The position numbers and the translations under genes are program-made. A stretch of 64,000 nt of DNA, from NCBI RefSeq assembly GCF_003991425.1, contig NZ_CP034346.1:6129501-6193500 (forward strand). Direction: 5' to 3'. Below are positions 43,791-53,823 of the stretch, in pieces; the first letter of the stretch is position 1, and every line of letters starts with the position of its first letter. The notes beneath the pieces are model-generated. The model was not told where the DNA came from. It searched no databases and saw only the letters and a list, made by a program, of their open reading frames with translations. Origin of the DNA: Paenibacillus lutimineralis (GTDB lineage Bacteria; Bacillota; Bacilli; Paenibacillales; Paenibacillaceae).

Positions 43791-43823
43791 ATTTTTAAAC
43801 TGTAAGCTTATTGGGGTTCAGCA

Positions 43824-44843
43824 TTAAAGCCCCTTGATCATCTTAACGGCAGACTCCAGAGCATGAATGACGCTATCACACCATACATCGAACTCCGGAT
43901 CTTCCACTTGAAATTCCGGATGCGCCATAATATGCTCTACTGTCCGTTTAATCCCCTGATCCAGGCGCGTGGTGGCCACGAATTCTGGAACGAGCCGCTT
44001 CAGCTTGGAGTTATCGAAGACCACAGAGTTAGCCTTATCCCCCAACAAGCCCCCACGGAAATCCTCATCACTGCTAGCATCAAGGAATTCCGACGATACA
44101 TGTACCGCATGCAGCTTGACCCCGAGGGCGTCAGCGATGATCTCGTAGATTTGATTCCAGGTTACCGTCTCATCGGAAGTAATATGAACGGCTTCCCCAA
44201 TCGCGTGAATATTGCCCATCAATCCAATGAAGCCTTTGGCAAAATCGCTGTTATGTGTCATTGTCCACAGAGAGGTACCGTCCCCATGAATAATAACTGG
44301 TTTGTTCTCCAGCATCCGCTTCGCCACTTGCCAGCTTCCCTTGCTTCCGTGGACACCGAGTGGGATCGAACGCTCATCATACGTATGGCTTGGCCTTACA
44401 AGTGTAATCGGGAAGCCATGGTCCCGGTACTGCTTCATTAGATATTCCTCGCAAGCTATCTTATTCCGGGAATATTCCCAGTATGGATTGGATAGCGGGG
44501 TTCCTTCTGTAATTCTATAATCCGATAACGGAGTCTGGTAAGCAGAAGCCGAGCTGATGAACATATACTGCTTGGTTTTATCTTTAAACAGTCGATAATC
44601 CCGTTCAACATGCTCAGGATGAAATGCGATAAACTGTGCCACTACGTCGAATTGCAAACCTTGAATCAATTCCGCAACCTTGGCCTCATCGTTAATATCG
44701 GCTTGGATGATTTTCGCTCCAGCTGGCATAGAATCGTTACGTGTTCCTCTGTTCAACAGATAGAGCTCGCAACCCTTGTCCAATAACTGTCTGGTAATCT
44801 CCGAACTGATCGTACCTGTTCCTCCGATAAATAGCGCCTTCAT
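43824..44843 (-). CDS. NAD-dependent epimerase/dehydratase family protein (SDR)
   Basis: A 339-residue extended short-chain dehydrogenase. The NAD motif MKALFIGGTGTISSEI is at the N-terminus. The active-site set is Ser-Ala-Ser-Ala-Tyr in FISSASAYQT near 110 and a shifted Tyr-x3-Lys in YSRNK near 139. The start is ATG 44843, after GGAGGTGG; the upstream in-frame ATG lacks a site. It resembles the CSP41/isoflavone-reductase-like branch of sugar epimerases. Substrate unknown. Confidence 0.87.
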   Translation of the reverse strand: MKALFIGGTGTISSEITRQLLDKGCELYLLNRGTRNDSMPAGAKIIQADINDEAKVAELIQGLQFDVVAQFIAFHPEHVERDYRLFKDKTKQYMFISSASAYQTPLSDYRITEGTPLSNPYWEYSRNKIACEEYLMKQYRDHGFPITLVRPSHTYDERSIPLGVHGSKGSWQVAKRMLENKPVIIHGDGTSLWTMTHNSDFAKGFIGLMGNIHAIGEAVHITSDETVTWNQIYEIIADALGVKLHAVHVSSEFLDASSDEDFRGGLLGDKANSVVFDNSKLKRLVPEFVATTRLDQGIKRTVEHIMAHPEFQVEDPEFDVWCDSVIHALESAVKMIKGL

Positions 44844-45012
44844 ATTCCACCTCCGTAAAAATATAAACTCTCTATTCCTGTCAATGCAGGGCATTACAGC
44901 TCTAACGATAGCACCAGTCCCTTGGGTTTACAAATCCAATCCACAACACGAAGACTGATCGGTGTCAGTTTGTATCAGTTCAATATGGTTGACAGAATAA
45001 GGAAGAGGGATT

Positions 45013-45048
45013 AATATATTCATTGAAATATTATTCAATGAATATATT
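45013..45048. promoter_or_regulatory. long palindromic operator upstream of the TetR gene
   Basis: Two perfect 15-base arms (AATATATTCATTGAA and its complement) around ATATTA. It lies 22 bases before the tetR-type start, the expected place for autorepression. Confidence 0.75.
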
Positions 45049-45069
45049 TTCAACGAAAGGTGACCCATC

Positions 45070-45648
45070 ATGAATAAACGTACCCAACATAAAGAACAGC
45101 GCAGGACAGATATTCTCCACGCCGGATTAAACTTATTTATTCGGAAGGGCTACGGCTCAACCAAGATAGCCGATATTGCTGAGGAAGCAAATATGAGCAT
45201 GGGGCTGCTGTTCCATTATTTCGCTTCCAAAGAGAAACTGTATGAGGAACTGATTCGTCTTGGCTGCGCGGGAACGCAATTAGAGCTCGATAATACCGAT
45301 GTATGCCCATTACAAACATTGAAGACCGCGGCGGACGAAATACTAAAAAATCTTAAAGAGAACCCCACCTATGCGAAGATGTTCGTTCTCATGGAACATG
45401 CCCAGAACAATGACATCATACCGGAAGCGGCTAAAGCCATGCTGTCTCAAGTAAACATCATCCAAAGCAGCATCCCTCTTATTTCTGAAGGACAGAAGCT
45501 AGGCGAAATCCGTGAAGGTAGCCCCTGGGCATTATCGGTTGCCTTCTGGTGTTCTCTCCAAGGTATCGCCGAGGAATTAGCACTCCATCCCGAAACCCCA
45601 TGCCCTGAGGCGGATTGGCTGATCGATATTCTCAAAAATCAAAGTTGA
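45070..45648 (+). CDS. TetR-family transcriptional regulator
   Basis: A 192-residue repressor with the N-terminal helix-turn-helix (TKIADIAEEANMSMGLLFHYFASKEKLY) and a helical ligand domain. AAAGGTGA precedes the ATG. The long palindrome just upstream is its probable operator. It is followed after 14 bases by a membrane serine hydrolase gene, so the two form an operon. Confidence 0.92.
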   Translation: MNKRTQHKEQRRTDILHAGLNLFIRKGYGSTKIADIAEEANMSMGLLFHYFASKEKLYEELIRLGCAGTQLELDNTDVCPLQTLKTAADEILKNLKENPTYAKMFVLMEHAQNNDIIPEAAKAMLSQVNIIQSSIPLISEGQKLGEIREGSPWALSVAFWCSLQGIAEELALHPETPCPEADWLIDILKNQS

Positions 45649-45662
45649 ATGAGGTATTGTCC

Positions 45663-46793
45663 ATGGGAAAGAAAAAAACAAAAAAAGTGATTCTATCTGC
45701 ATTGATCCTATGCGTATGCATTGCCCTTGTCGGATTACTGGTTAAGCAGGCGATGTGGAGAGAGAAAAGCACAAATCAAAGACTGGACATTATATTCAAT
45801 AATACACTGGATCATAAAAAGGTATTTGATATGATGGTCAATGTAGAGTCTGGTGATGGGAGCTTCTCCTATATCCGTTCAGCTGGCCAGATGAAGGATG
45901 ACACTCCTTTTGCTATTGCCAGCATTACAAAGATGTTTACCACTGCGGTTATTTTCAATTTAGTGGATTCTGGCCAGCTCTCCTTCAATGATAAGCTGGA
46001 TCAATTCTTTGATCCCAATCTGATCGCCGGACTGCATGTTTACAAAGAGAGTGACCGGACCGGTAACATTACGATAGAGCAATTAATATCTCAAACCTCC
46101 GGGCTACCTGACTATTACACAGAAAAAGGTCATAATGGTACTTCCTTTGAAGCAGAGATACTCAAGAAAGATACCTCAATTGATTTTGAACAAATTTTAT
46201 CCCGAAGCAAGCAATTGGAAGCACATTTCATTAATGGGGATGAGGGCAAAGCCTATTACTCCGATCTCAACTTTGAACTATTAGGAAGAATTGCGGAGCA
46301 GGTGACCGGCGAACCATTGGAGGACCTGTACAAAAAATACATCATCAAACCGCTTAATCTGAAGTCTACCTATTTAAGCAAGCCCGATAGCCTTTTCGTT
46401 CCGATCCATATTGGCAAAGAGCCGGTTCATCGTCCAATGGCAATTTCAAGCCAAGGGGCTTCCGGCGGCATGATATCTAATTCAACGGATTTAATGAAGT
46501 TCTTGAAGGCGTTCTTCCATGGCGAGCTATTCTCACCTGCCAATATTACCAATGTAAATTGGAACAAAATCCAGTACTTCCCGCTGCAATACGGTAAGGG
46601 GATGATGCGTGTCAAAATGTCCCGGCTTATGTCGCCGTTCTTCCCAGCACCCGAAATACTCGGTCATTCTGGCTCGTCAGGCAGCTTCGCTTTCTACTGT
46701 CCATCCAGGGACCTCTTCATTGTCGGGACAATGAACCAGACTGAGAAGAATCCTTTCCAGCTTATATATCAAATGTTAGATAGTGTTGATTGA
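45663..46793 (+). CDS. membrane-anchored serine hydrolase, beta-lactamase/penicillin-binding-protein-like
   Basis: A 376-residue protein with an N-terminal membrane anchor (about 9-30) and an outer class C-type beta-lactamase-like domain. The motifs are S-x-x-K in IASITKMFT near 84, Y-S-D-L-N in AYYSDLNFE near 203 (Y-x-N) and H-S-G in LGHSGSSGSF near 339. The start is ATG 45663 with GAGGT upstream. It is coupled to a TetR regulator, so it may respond to a small molecule. It could be a D-Ala peptidase-like or esterase enzyme; resistance is not implied. Confidence 0.82.
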   Translation: MGKKKTKKVILSALILCVCIALVGLLVKQAMWREKSTNQRLDIIFNNTLDHKKVFDMMVNVESGDGSFSYIRSAGQMKDDTPFAIASITKMFTTAVIFNLVDSGQLSFNDKLDQFFDPNLIAGLHVYKESDRTGNITIEQLISQTSGLPDYYTEKGHNGTSFEAEILKKDTSIDFEQILSRSKQLEAHFINGDEGKAYYSDLNFELLGRIAEQVTGEPLEDLYKKYIIKPLNLKSTYLSKPDSLFVPIHIGKEPVHRPMAISSQGASGGMISNSTDLMKFLKAFFHGELFSPANITNVNWNKIQYFPLQYGKGMMRVKMSRLMSPFFPAPEILGHSGSSGSFAFYCPSRDLFIVGTMNQTEKNPFQLIYQMLDSVD

Positions 46794-46830
46794 ATTCGAT
46801 CCGCCCCCTACTTCGCTTCTACTATTCTGC

Positions 46831-46836
46831 TATAAT
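46831..46836 (+). promoter_or_regulatory. -10 element of bceRS
   Basis: TATAAT, 49 bases before the bceR start; the -35 region is poor. It lies directly after the serine hydrolase gene, so bceRS has its own promoter. Confidence 0.45.
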
Positions 46837-46879
46837 ATCGACAAATACAATTCGCATAAAACTCTTGGTGGTGGACAAT

Positions 46880-47569
46880 TTGTTCAAGATCATGCTAATA
46901 GAAGACGACGCGAGTCTCTTCAGTGAAATAAGAGACCGGTTATCACAATGGTCCTATGACATCCATGGGATCAGCGATTTCAGCAATGTGATGCAGGAAT
47001 TCACGGCGGTGAAACCTGACCTCGTCATTATCGATATCCAACTGCCCAAATTCGATGGCTTTCATTGGTGCCGGATGATTCGAGCACATTCGAGTGTGCC
47101 GATTATTTTCCTATCCTCACGCGATCATCCGACCGATATGGTGATGTCCATGCAGCTTGGTGCCGACGACTTCGTGCAGAAGCCATTCCACTTCGACGTC
47201 CTAATCGCGAAGATTCAGGCGACACTGCGCCGCGCATACGACTATAACACGGAAGCGATCTCTCTAAAAACCTGGTGCGGGGCCGCTGTCGATTACGAGA
47301 AGAATACCATAACCAATGAGCGAGGATGTATCGAACTAACCAAGAACGAGATCTTCATTCTCAAGCAGCTGTTGGAACAGAAGAACAAGATTATAACTCG
47401 GGAAGAGTTGATCCGGAATCTATGGAATGATGAACGCTTTATTAGTGACAACACCCTTACCGTGAATGTGAATCGCCTGCGCAAGAAGCTGGAGACGATC
47501 GATTTGGGCCGAATGATCGAGACCAAGGTTGGACAAGGCTATATCGCGATTGAAGAAGGGACTCTGTAA
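46880..47569 (+). CDS. bceR: bacitracin-response-type response regulator
   Basis: A 229-residue OmpR-type regulator. The receiver domain has the acidic pair in IMLIEDD, the phosphorylated Asp in LVIIDIQLP near 53, and Lys in FVQKPFHFDVL near 104. The winged helix follows (ELTKNEIFILKQLLEQKNKI, then DNTLTVNVNRLRKKL). The order and wording closely follow B. subtilis BceR. The start is TTG 46880 after GGTGGTGGA; the in-frame ATG at 46790 lies in the preceding gene's end. It stops one base before the bceS ATG. Confidence 0.93.
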   Translation: MFKIMLIEDDASLFSEIRDRLSQWSYDIHGISDFSNVMQEFTAVKPDLVIIDIQLPKFDGFHWCRMIRAHSSVPIIFLSSRDHPTDMVMSMQLGADDFVQKPFHFDVLIAKIQATLRRAYDYNTEAISLKTWCGAAVDYEKNTITNERGCIELTKNEIFILKQLLEQKNKIITREELIRNLWNDERFISDNTLTVNVNRLRKKLETIDLGRMIETKVGQGYIAIEEGTL

Positions 47570-48574
47570 ATGATCAGAAAATTCCTGATAGAGCGCCACA
47601 GCTGGATTATCCTGTTCCTCTGCCTGCAGCTCCTAACCTTATCCATGGCTTATTTGGATCAGGATATTCCTATTGGCCCCCTGCTCTATGTCGCCTTCAT
47701 ATCAGCGATCATCTTTGTCATTTTCCTGGCGATTCGCTATTCAAGAGAGACTCGCTTCTACAGGAGCTTGGAAGAGTGGGATCCTCATCTCGATCTAACT
47801 GAATTATCGCCGGGCAGCAGCCCATTCGAGCAGATCGTACAGACCCATCTCTATGACCAGACGAAGCGGCTTAGGCAGGAAGCCGCCCTGAATCGCAGCA
47901 TGCTGGAGGCGGAGAAGGATGAACTGCTATCCTGGATTCATGATGTGAAGACGCCCCTAACCGCGATGCAGCTCATGATAGAGCGTCTGGATGATCCTAC
48001 TGCCCAAGAGCAACTCACTTATGAGTGGCTGCGCATCCACCTCCTGCTCGACCGTCAGTTGCATCAGAAGCGTATTCCTTTTATGGAGAATGACCTGTTC
48101 ATTGAACAAGTGGAGCTTCATTCCCTGCTATCCCAGGAGATTCGCACGCTCCGACCATGGTGTATGCGCCGCGGGATCGGCTTCGATGTAGATCTTGAGA
48201 TAAGAGAGGTGTTGTGCGATGCCAAATGGCTCGCCTTCATCGTCAGACAACTCCTCACCAATGCCGTAAAATATAGTGAGAACGCAGATATCGTCATTAC
48301 AAGTTACCTTCATTTAGAGCACCCGGTTCTTGAAATCAGGGATAACGGACGGGGCATCGATCCCAAGGATCTGCCACGCATATTCGACAAGGGCTTCACT
48401 TCAACCTTGGTGCATAATGATCCGAAAGCGACCGGCATGGGCCTTTACCTTGCTAGAAGAGCGGCTCAGCCAATGCATATTCGGATCAAAGCCAGCTCAC
48501 AACCTACCGAAGGCACTAGTATGAAGTTGATCTTCCCGACCAAGAACGAGTTCGTACAGATTAGAGGGATGTGA
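47570..48574 (+). CDS. bceS: intramembrane-sensing histidine kinase
   Basis: A 334-residue kinase. Two membrane segments (about 10-55) with almost no outer loop mark the BceS type, which senses through its partner transporter and not the drug itself. The phosphorylated His is in WIHDVKTPL near 124. The N box is in LLTNAVKYSEN and the G box in IRDNGRGID and KATGMGLYLARRAA. Its ATG follows bceR directly. The BceR-type box overlaps its stop codon. Confidence 0.93.
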   Translation: MIRKFLIERHSWIILFLCLQLLTLSMAYLDQDIPIGPLLYVAFISAIIFVIFLAIRYSRETRFYRSLEEWDPHLDLTELSPGSSPFEQIVQTHLYDQTKRLRQEAALNRSMLEAEKDELLSWIHDVKTPLTAMQLMIERLDDPTAQEQLTYEWLRIHLLLDRQLHQKRIPFMENDLFIEQVELHSLLSQEIRTLRPWCMRRGIGFDVDLEIREVLCDAKWLAFIVRQLLTNAVKYSENADIVITSYLHLEHPVLEIRDNGRGIDPKDLPRIFDKGFTSTLVHNDPKATGMGLYLARRAAQPMHIRIKASSQPTEGTSMKLIFPTKNEFVQIRGM

Positions 48575-48588
48575 CAACAATGTCACAT
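48569..48588. promoter_or_regulatory. BceR-type operator upstream of bceAB
   Basis: ATGTGACA-ACAA-TGTCACAT, perfect 8-base arms and 4-base spacer, as expected for a BceR-family site. It overlaps the bceS stop codon. The -10 element TATAAT is at 48640-48645 and lacks a good -35, consistent with an activator-dependent promoter. Confidence 0.75.
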
Positions 48589-48674
48589 GCCTCTATCTTT
48601 TGTTCGGTGAATCGAAGGATCGGTGCGGACACCTCGCCTTATAATGGAGCTACCAAGTGAAGGAGTGTGGGGTA

Positions 48675-49445
48675 ATGAATATTCTTGAAGCAACTAAAAT
48701 TCATAAAAGCTACGGCAATAAATTCAATAGACAAGAAGTATTAAAGGGAATTGATATGGCGATCGGACAAGGGGAGTTCGTCAGTATTATGGGCGCCTCC
48801 GGTTCGGGGAAGACGACCCTGCTGAATGTGCTGTCCTCGATCGACAAGGTCAGCGAGGGTAGCGTCATCATTAATGGTCAGGAGATGACCACGCTTCGAG
48901 AGAAGCAATTAGCGGAGTTCCGCAAGCAGCATCTCGGCTTTATTTTTCAGGATTATAATCTGCTCGATACGTTGACTGCCAAAGAGAACATTCTGCTCCC
49001 GCTATCGATTACAGGGGTCACAAAAAAAGCAGCGAACGAGAAGTTCCAGGCACTAGCAAATGAGCTGGGGATATATGATATCAAGGATAAGTACCCTAAT
49101 GAAATCTCAGGGGGACAGAAGCAGCGGACGTCGGCCGCCCGGGCGTTCATTCATGAACCGAGCGTTATTTTTGCAGATGAGCCGACCGGGGCCCTCGATT
49201 CAAAATCGGCCTCCGATCTATTGAACAAGTTGAGTCAATTGAATCAGCAGCGTCAAGCCACCATTCTGATGGTCACCCATGATCCAGTTGCGGCCAGCTA
49301 TTGCAGCAGGGTCATCTTCATCAAGGATGGGCGGATCTACACCCAGCTTCATCGCGGGAACGAGTCGAGACAGGCCTTCTTCAAGGATATTATGAAGACC
49401 CAAGGGGTTCTGGGAGGGGTACAGGATGAACAAGCTGAGTATTAA
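48675..49445 (+). CDS. bceA: antimicrobial-peptide detoxification ABC transporter ATPase
   Basis: A 256-residue ATPase of the MacB/LolD-like branch. Walker A is GASGSGKTT near 42, the Q-loop is [12 protein letters not shown], the signature reads [13 protein letters not shown], Walker B is [16 protein letters not shown], and the H-loop is [12 protein letters not shown]. The ATG is 11 bases after AAGGAG. It overlaps bceB by 20 bases. With BceB it frees lipid II-cycle intermediates from bacitracin-like peptides and signals through BceS. Confidence 0.93.
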   Translation: MNILEATKIHKSYGNKFNRQEVLKGIDMAIGQGEFVSIMGASGSGKTTLLNVLSSIDKVSEGSVIINGQEMTTLREKQLAEFRKQHLGFIFQDYNLLDTLTAKENILLPLSITGVTKKAANEKFQALANELGIYDIKDKYPNEISGGQKQRTSAARAFIHEPSVIFADEPTGALDSKSASDLLNKLSQLNQQRQATILMVTHDPVAASYCSRVIFIKDGRIYTQLHRGNESRQAFFKDIMKTQGVLGGVQDEQAEY

Positions 49446-51384
49446 TTACATCATCGCCCGTAACTTCCGGAAAAACATCAAAAACTATTATTTATATGTC
49501 TTTGCTCTCGTCTTCAGCGTGGCGCTCTATTTCGCCTTCGTCACCTTACAGTTCGACCCGGCGCTTGAGGAGATCAAGGGTAGCATTAAGGGAGAAGCAG
49601 CCATCAAGGCAGGCTCCGTTCTGTTGATTGCTATCGTGACCGTCTTTCTGCTCTATGCCAATAAATTGTTCATCAAGAGACGAAGCAAGGAAATCGGTCT
49701 GTATCAATTGACCGGCCTGACCAAGCAGAGGATCTTCCGTATTCTATCCGCCGAAAATTCTATCCTCTATTGCGGTTCCCTGGTGATCGGTATCTTTATC
49801 GGGTTCTCCTTCTCCAGGCTCGTTGCGATGGTCCTATTCAAAATTACGAACGTGAAGACCTCTACAACACTGCAGTTCTCTACGAATGCACTTATTCAGA
49901 CGGTAATTGTTTTTCTGATCATTTTCTTACTTATACTGCTGATGAATTATATATATATCCAACGACAGAGCATCCTATCTCTGTTCAGAGTACAATCCTC
50001 CACAGAGGAGACAGTGAAGCGTGTTACACTGAATGAGATGGTTGTTGGTCTGTTCGGGATCGCTTTGATTCTAACCGGGTACTACATCTCCACCAGATTG
50101 TTCTCCGGTCACTTCAACAGTGTCAATCAGCTTGTGCTGGCTATGATTACGATTCTGGGCTCGGTCATCCTCGGTACCTATTTATTCTACCGTGGTTCCG
50201 TCCGCTTCATCTTCTATCTAATTCGCAGACAGAAGGGTGGATATCTGAACATCCGCGAGGTGCTGTCCCTTTCTTCGATCATGTTCCGCATGAAATCGAA
50301 CGCGATCCTGCTTACCGTCATCACAACGGTATCAGCGCTGGCAATCGGTCTGTTGTCCCTCTCCTACATCTCTTATTATTCTGCAGAGAAGATGGCGAAG
50401 AGTGATTCTCCAGCTGATTTCTCCATCGTAAACGAACAAGATGCGGAGCAGTTCAAGCAGAGCTTATCAGACCAAGGCATTGGTTACAAAGAAACCAGGA
50501 TCGATGTGATTCGTAGCATCGCCGATCTCAGTCAAATCATTGACATCTCTATGGACAACGTTATTCTTAAACCAGATCAGGCAGAGGTGTCCGTAGTAAG
50601 CGCCAAAGACGTGGAGAATGTCCAGCTTGCCGAAGATGAGATGTTGATGGCAGGCTTCAGCGATATGCTCAAGTCCATGTTCTCCTATAAAGGATCTGGG
50701 CCTGTTCAATTTCACGGGCTGCAAAAGACCATTTCCCAACAACTGGTTGGCTTAAAAAAGGAATCAATCGTCTCCTGGCCGTTCGCACACGGAAGAATGC
50801 CGATTGCCATCGTCTCGGATGCCACCTTTGAACAATTGAAGCAGGATCTTGATCCGCAGCTTCAGGCGAAATTTACTACCTATTTTGGCATCGATATTAC
50901 GAACCGGAAACAGCTTGAAGAAGCGGACAAAATCTTTCAAACTCTGCCGCCCGGAGATGAACGATTCAGTAATCAGTCCCAACTTGAGTCAACTAATGAG
51001 CAGAAACAGATGATGGGGTTGATTATGTTCATCGTTGGCTTCCTCGGCCTGACCTTCCTCATCACGTCCGGCTGCATTCTTTATTTCAAGCAGATGGATG
51101 AAGGTGAAGAAGAGAAGCCAAGCTTCACAATTCTGCGCAAGCTTGGCTTCACCCAAGGGGATCTATTAAGCGGAGTACAGATCAAGCAGCTATTCAACTT
51201 CGGCATTCCGCTTATCATCGGCCTGTCGCACAGCTACTTCGCCGTCAAATCCGGCTGGTTCATGTTCGGAACTGAGCTGTGGACGCCGATGTTCCTGGTC
51301 ATGCTGCTGTACACCGCGCTCTACTCCATCTTCGGTATCCTATCGGTCATCTATTATAAGAAAATCATTCGTACGGCCCTGTAA
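49426..51384 (+). CDS. bceB: antimicrobial-peptide detoxification ABC transporter permease
   Basis: A 652-residue permease with ten membrane segments and the large outer domain between segments seven and eight (about 325-525), the hallmark of BceB. The FtsX-like core is seen in [20 protein letters not shown] near 84 and [15 protein letters not shown] near 568. The ligand type (bacitracin, lantibiotic, defensin) depends on the outer domain and cannot be assigned by eye. Confidence 0.93.
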   Translation: MNKLSINYIIARNFRKNIKNYYLYVFALVFSVALYFAFVTLQFDPALEEIKGSIKGEAAIKAGSVLLIAIVTVFLLYANKLFIKRRSKEIGLYQLTGLTKQRIFRILSAENSILYCGSLVIGIFIGFSFSRLVAMVLFKITNVKTSTTLQFSTNALIQTVIVFLIIFLLILLMNYIYIQRQSILSLFRVQSSTEETVKRVTLNEMVVGLFGIALILTGYYISTRLFSGHFNSVNQLVLAMITILGSVILGTYLFYRGSVRFIFYLIRRQKGGYLNIREVLSLSSIMFRMKSNAILLTVITTVSALAIGLLSLSYISYYSAEKMAKSDSPADFSIVNEQDAEQFKQSLSDQGIGYKETRIDVIRSIADLSQIIDISMDNVILKPDQAEVSVVSAKDVENVQLAEDEMLMAGFSDMLKSMFSYKGSGPVQFHGLQKTISQQLVGLKKESIVSWPFAHGRMPIAIVSDATFEQLKQDLDPQLQAKFTTYFGIDITNRKQLEEADKIFQTLPPGDERFSNQSQLESTNEQKQMMGLIMFIVGFLGLTFLITSGCILYFKQMDEGEEEKPSFTILRKLGFTQGDLLSGVQIKQLFNFGIPLIIGLSHSYFAVKSGWFMFGTELWTPMFLVMLLYTALYSIFGILSVIYYKKIIRTAL

Positions 51385-51401
51385 ACACAGGGCCTCTTCT
51401 C
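51375..51401 (+). terminator. terminator overlapping the bceB stop codon
   Basis: GGCCCTGT and ACAGGGCC form a perfect 8-base stem with AAAC loop, then TCTTCTCTATCT. Confidence 0.75.
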
Positions 51402-51429
51402 TATCTGCGATAAGCAGCACCTGCGGCTC

Positions 51430-52491
51430 TTACTCCTCTGGCTCGCCAGCGGCTTCCCAACGCGAGATTTCATCCCGCACCCGCGGTGCAACCTCAGTGC
51501 CAAGCAGCTCAATCGCGCGCATCACCTCTGCATGTGGCATCGTACCAAGCGGTACATGCAGCATGAAGCGGGTAATGCCTACCTTCTTGCGCAGATGAAT
51601 AATCTTGCTAGCCACCGTGTCAGGATCGCCAACATACAGGGCGCCCTCCGGACTTCGAGCCGCGTCATAGCTGGCTCGGGTGTAATTCCCCCAGCCCCGC
51701 TCACGGCCGATCACATTCATGCTTGCCTGAGTAGGCAGGAAGAACTTCTCTACCGCATCATCCAGATGATCGGCAATGAAGCCATGCGAATGCGAAGCGA
51801 CTGGCAGCTTCGACACATCATGGCCAGCCTGGGCTGCCGCTCTCTTGTACAGCTCCACTAACGGTGCGAACTGTACAGGTCGTCCACCGATGATCGCCAG
51901 TACCAGTGGCAGACCCAGGAGTCCGGCACGTACGACGGATTCCGGATTGCCCCCGCTGCCGATCCAGACCGGAAGCGGATGCTGCACCGGGCGTGGATAC
52001 ACGCCCAGATTATGTATCGCCGGGCGGTGCTTGCCTTCCCAGGTAACAAATTCGGATTCACGAAGCTTCAGCAGCAGCTCCAGCTTCTCATCGAACAACT
52101 CGTCATAATCATCCAGATCATATCCAAAGAGCGGAAAAGATTCGATAAAGGAGCCCCGCCCAGCCATGATCTCCGCACGTCCGTTAGAGATACCATCCAG
52201 GGTCGCAAAATCCTGGAATACGCGTACCGGATCATCTGAGGATAACACGGTGACGGCGCTGGTCAGCCTGATCCGCTTCGTCTGCGATGCGGCCGCCGCC
52301 AATACAAGCGTAGGTGAAGAGGCCGCGTAGTCCTTGCGGTGATGCTCACCTACTCCATATACATCCAGCCCCACCTGATCGGCGAGCACGATTTCCTCCA
52401 CAACCTCGCGCAGTCTCTGCGCATGGCTCATCACTTCGCCAGTATGCACATCAGGTGATGTCTCAGCAAACGTACTTATTCCTATTTCCAT
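51430..52491 (-). CDS. LLM-class flavin-dependent oxidoreductase
   Basis: A 353-residue luciferase-like monooxygenase with the single-domain TIM barrel. The segments YGVGEHHRKDYAASSP, RGSFIESFPLFGY and LPVWIGSGGNPESV (flavin phosphate site) are typical. The start is ATG 52491, eight bases after GGAGG; a TTG two codons earlier would touch the ribosome site. It would use reduced FMN from a partner reductase. The substrate is not predictable. Confidence 0.9.
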   Translation of the reverse strand: MEIGISTFAETSPDVHTGEVMSHAQRLREVVEEIVLADQVGLDVYGVGEHHRKDYAASSPTLVLAAAASQTKRIRLTSAVTVLSSDDPVRVFQDFATLDGISNGRAEIMAGRGSFIESFPLFGYDLDDYDELFDEKLELLLKLRESEFVTWEGKHRPAIHNLGVYPRPVQHPLPVWIGSGGNPESVVRAGLLGLPLVLAIIGGRPVQFAPLVELYKRAAAQAGHDVSKLPVASHSHGFIADHLDDAVEKFFLPTQASMNVIGRERGWGNYTRASYDAARSPEGALYVGDPDTVASKIIHLRKKVGITRFMLHVPLGTMPHAEVMRAIELLGTEVAPRVRDEISRWEAAGEPEE

Positions 52492-52722
52492 CCTCAATTC
52501 CTCCGATTCTGAAGTCTATCTATTGCCAGCAGTTATAGCTTGTTTACCACATTCGCTTCCAAGTCGCGGAACTTATTCAATATTGTCTATATTGTGACGC
52601 TTTGACGGAACTTTTACAAGCAATTAGGAGAAAAGCATTAAGCCCTCTCGAACTTCATTTCTCACCTAAGAACAGTGTACAATGGAGTGTGTACTTACTT
52701 TCAGTCATTAGAGAAAGGAAAC

Positions 52723-53733
52723 ATGGCAGCGATGGAATTGCATTCGAAGGAAAAATTGGACATGGACAGACTGCTCCGGCAAGCCAAGCGTGGCGAAGCC
52801 GAAGCTCAACTGGCTCTAGGTGAGGTATACCTGAATTTTAAAGATTATTGGCGTGCTATTTATTGGTTAAAGAAGGCCGCGAAGCAAGGGTCGGCTGAGG
52901 CCGGACTAGCCATTGCCGATATTTATCGTTCCCAGAACAAGCACAAGAAGGCGGAGAAATGGTACAGTCTTGCGGAACAATTGGGCTTGGACGCTACTAA
53001 TCTGGAAGATCACGATGATCATGAGCACGACGAGGATTCAAGTGCGTATGACTCGTCCAACGATGGACCAGAATCATTTGAGGACTGTGAGATCGCAGCG
53101 GCCGAAGGTGATGTGGAAGCGATGTATCGCCTTGGAACTTATTATGAGGATCAGAATAACACCCAGATGGCTGTCCATTGGTACGACCTGGCCGTCGTAG
53201 AAGGACATATCCAGGCCGCATTTAATCTGGCCCTGATCTACTCCAAGGCAGGACAGAAGAAATACGCCCTGGAGCTATTCAAGCTGGCGGCTGAGGAAGG
53301 GCATGATCAAGCCCAGTACCGGCTATCGCTGCTGCTGATTGGGGAAGGACAGAGGGATGAAGCCAAGAAATGGTGCGAGATGGCGGCTAGACAAGGTCTG
53401 ATCAGCGCACAATTCCAGATGGCCGCCCTGCTGGAAGAAGAACAGTACTTCGATGAAGCGATTGAATGGTATAAGGCTGCTGCTAACAAGGGAGACATTG
53501 ACTCCCAATATAATCTCGCCAATTTGCTAGCCTATAAGGGTGACCGCGAGGAGGCCATGAGATGGTATCAAGCAGCGGCTGAGCAAGGCGATGCCATGGC
53601 ACAGCATAACTATGCCATCCTGCTGCAGCAGGAAGGACGGATTGAGGAAGCGTTAACGATGTTCAAGGCGGCGGCCAGACAAGGCCTGGAGGTTAGTCAG
53701 CAAGTACTGATGAGAAACAAAGAAACCTGGTAG
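52723..53733 (+). CDS. Sel1-like repeat protein
   Basis: A 336-residue cytoplasmic scaffold-like protein made of about eight helical repeats of 31-36 residues with the pattern A-x-x-x-L-G...A-x-x-W-x-x-x-A-A-x-x-G. Repeats one and two precede an acidic, His-containing insert near residues 95-120 (HDDHEHDED), then six more follow. The start is ATG 52723, with AAAGGAAAC upstream. Sel1 repeats bind protein partners; no enzymatic residues are seen. Confidence 0.87.
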   Translation: MAAMELHSKEKLDMDRLLRQAKRGEAEAQLALGEVYLNFKDYWRAIYWLKKAAKQGSAEAGLAIADIYRSQNKHKKAEKWYSLAEQLGLDATNLEDHDDHEHDEDSSAYDSSNDGPESFEDCEIAAAEGDVEAMYRLGTYYEDQNNTQMAVHWYDLAVVEGHIQAAFNLALIYSKAGQKKYALELFKLAAEEGHDQAQYRLSLLLIGEGQRDEAKKWCEMAARQGLISAQFQMAALLEEEQYFDEAIEWYKAAANKGDIDSQYNLANLLAYKGDREEAMRWYQAAAEQGDAMAQHNYAILLQQEGRIEEALTMFKAAARQGLEVSQQVLMRNKETW

Positions 53734-53753
53734 AGGTTTTTACAGTTATAGTT

Positions 53754-53797
53754 AGACGTCTTTGCGGTGTAGGAGACATCGTAAAGACGTCTTTTTT
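53754..53797 (+). terminator. terminator of the Sel1-repeat gene
   Basis: AGACGTCTTT and AAAGACGTCT form a 10-base stem extended by GCGGTGT/ACATCGT, followed by six T. Confidence 0.9.
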
Positions 53798-53823
53798 ATA
53801 AGGAGATGTAGGCCTGAGTATCG

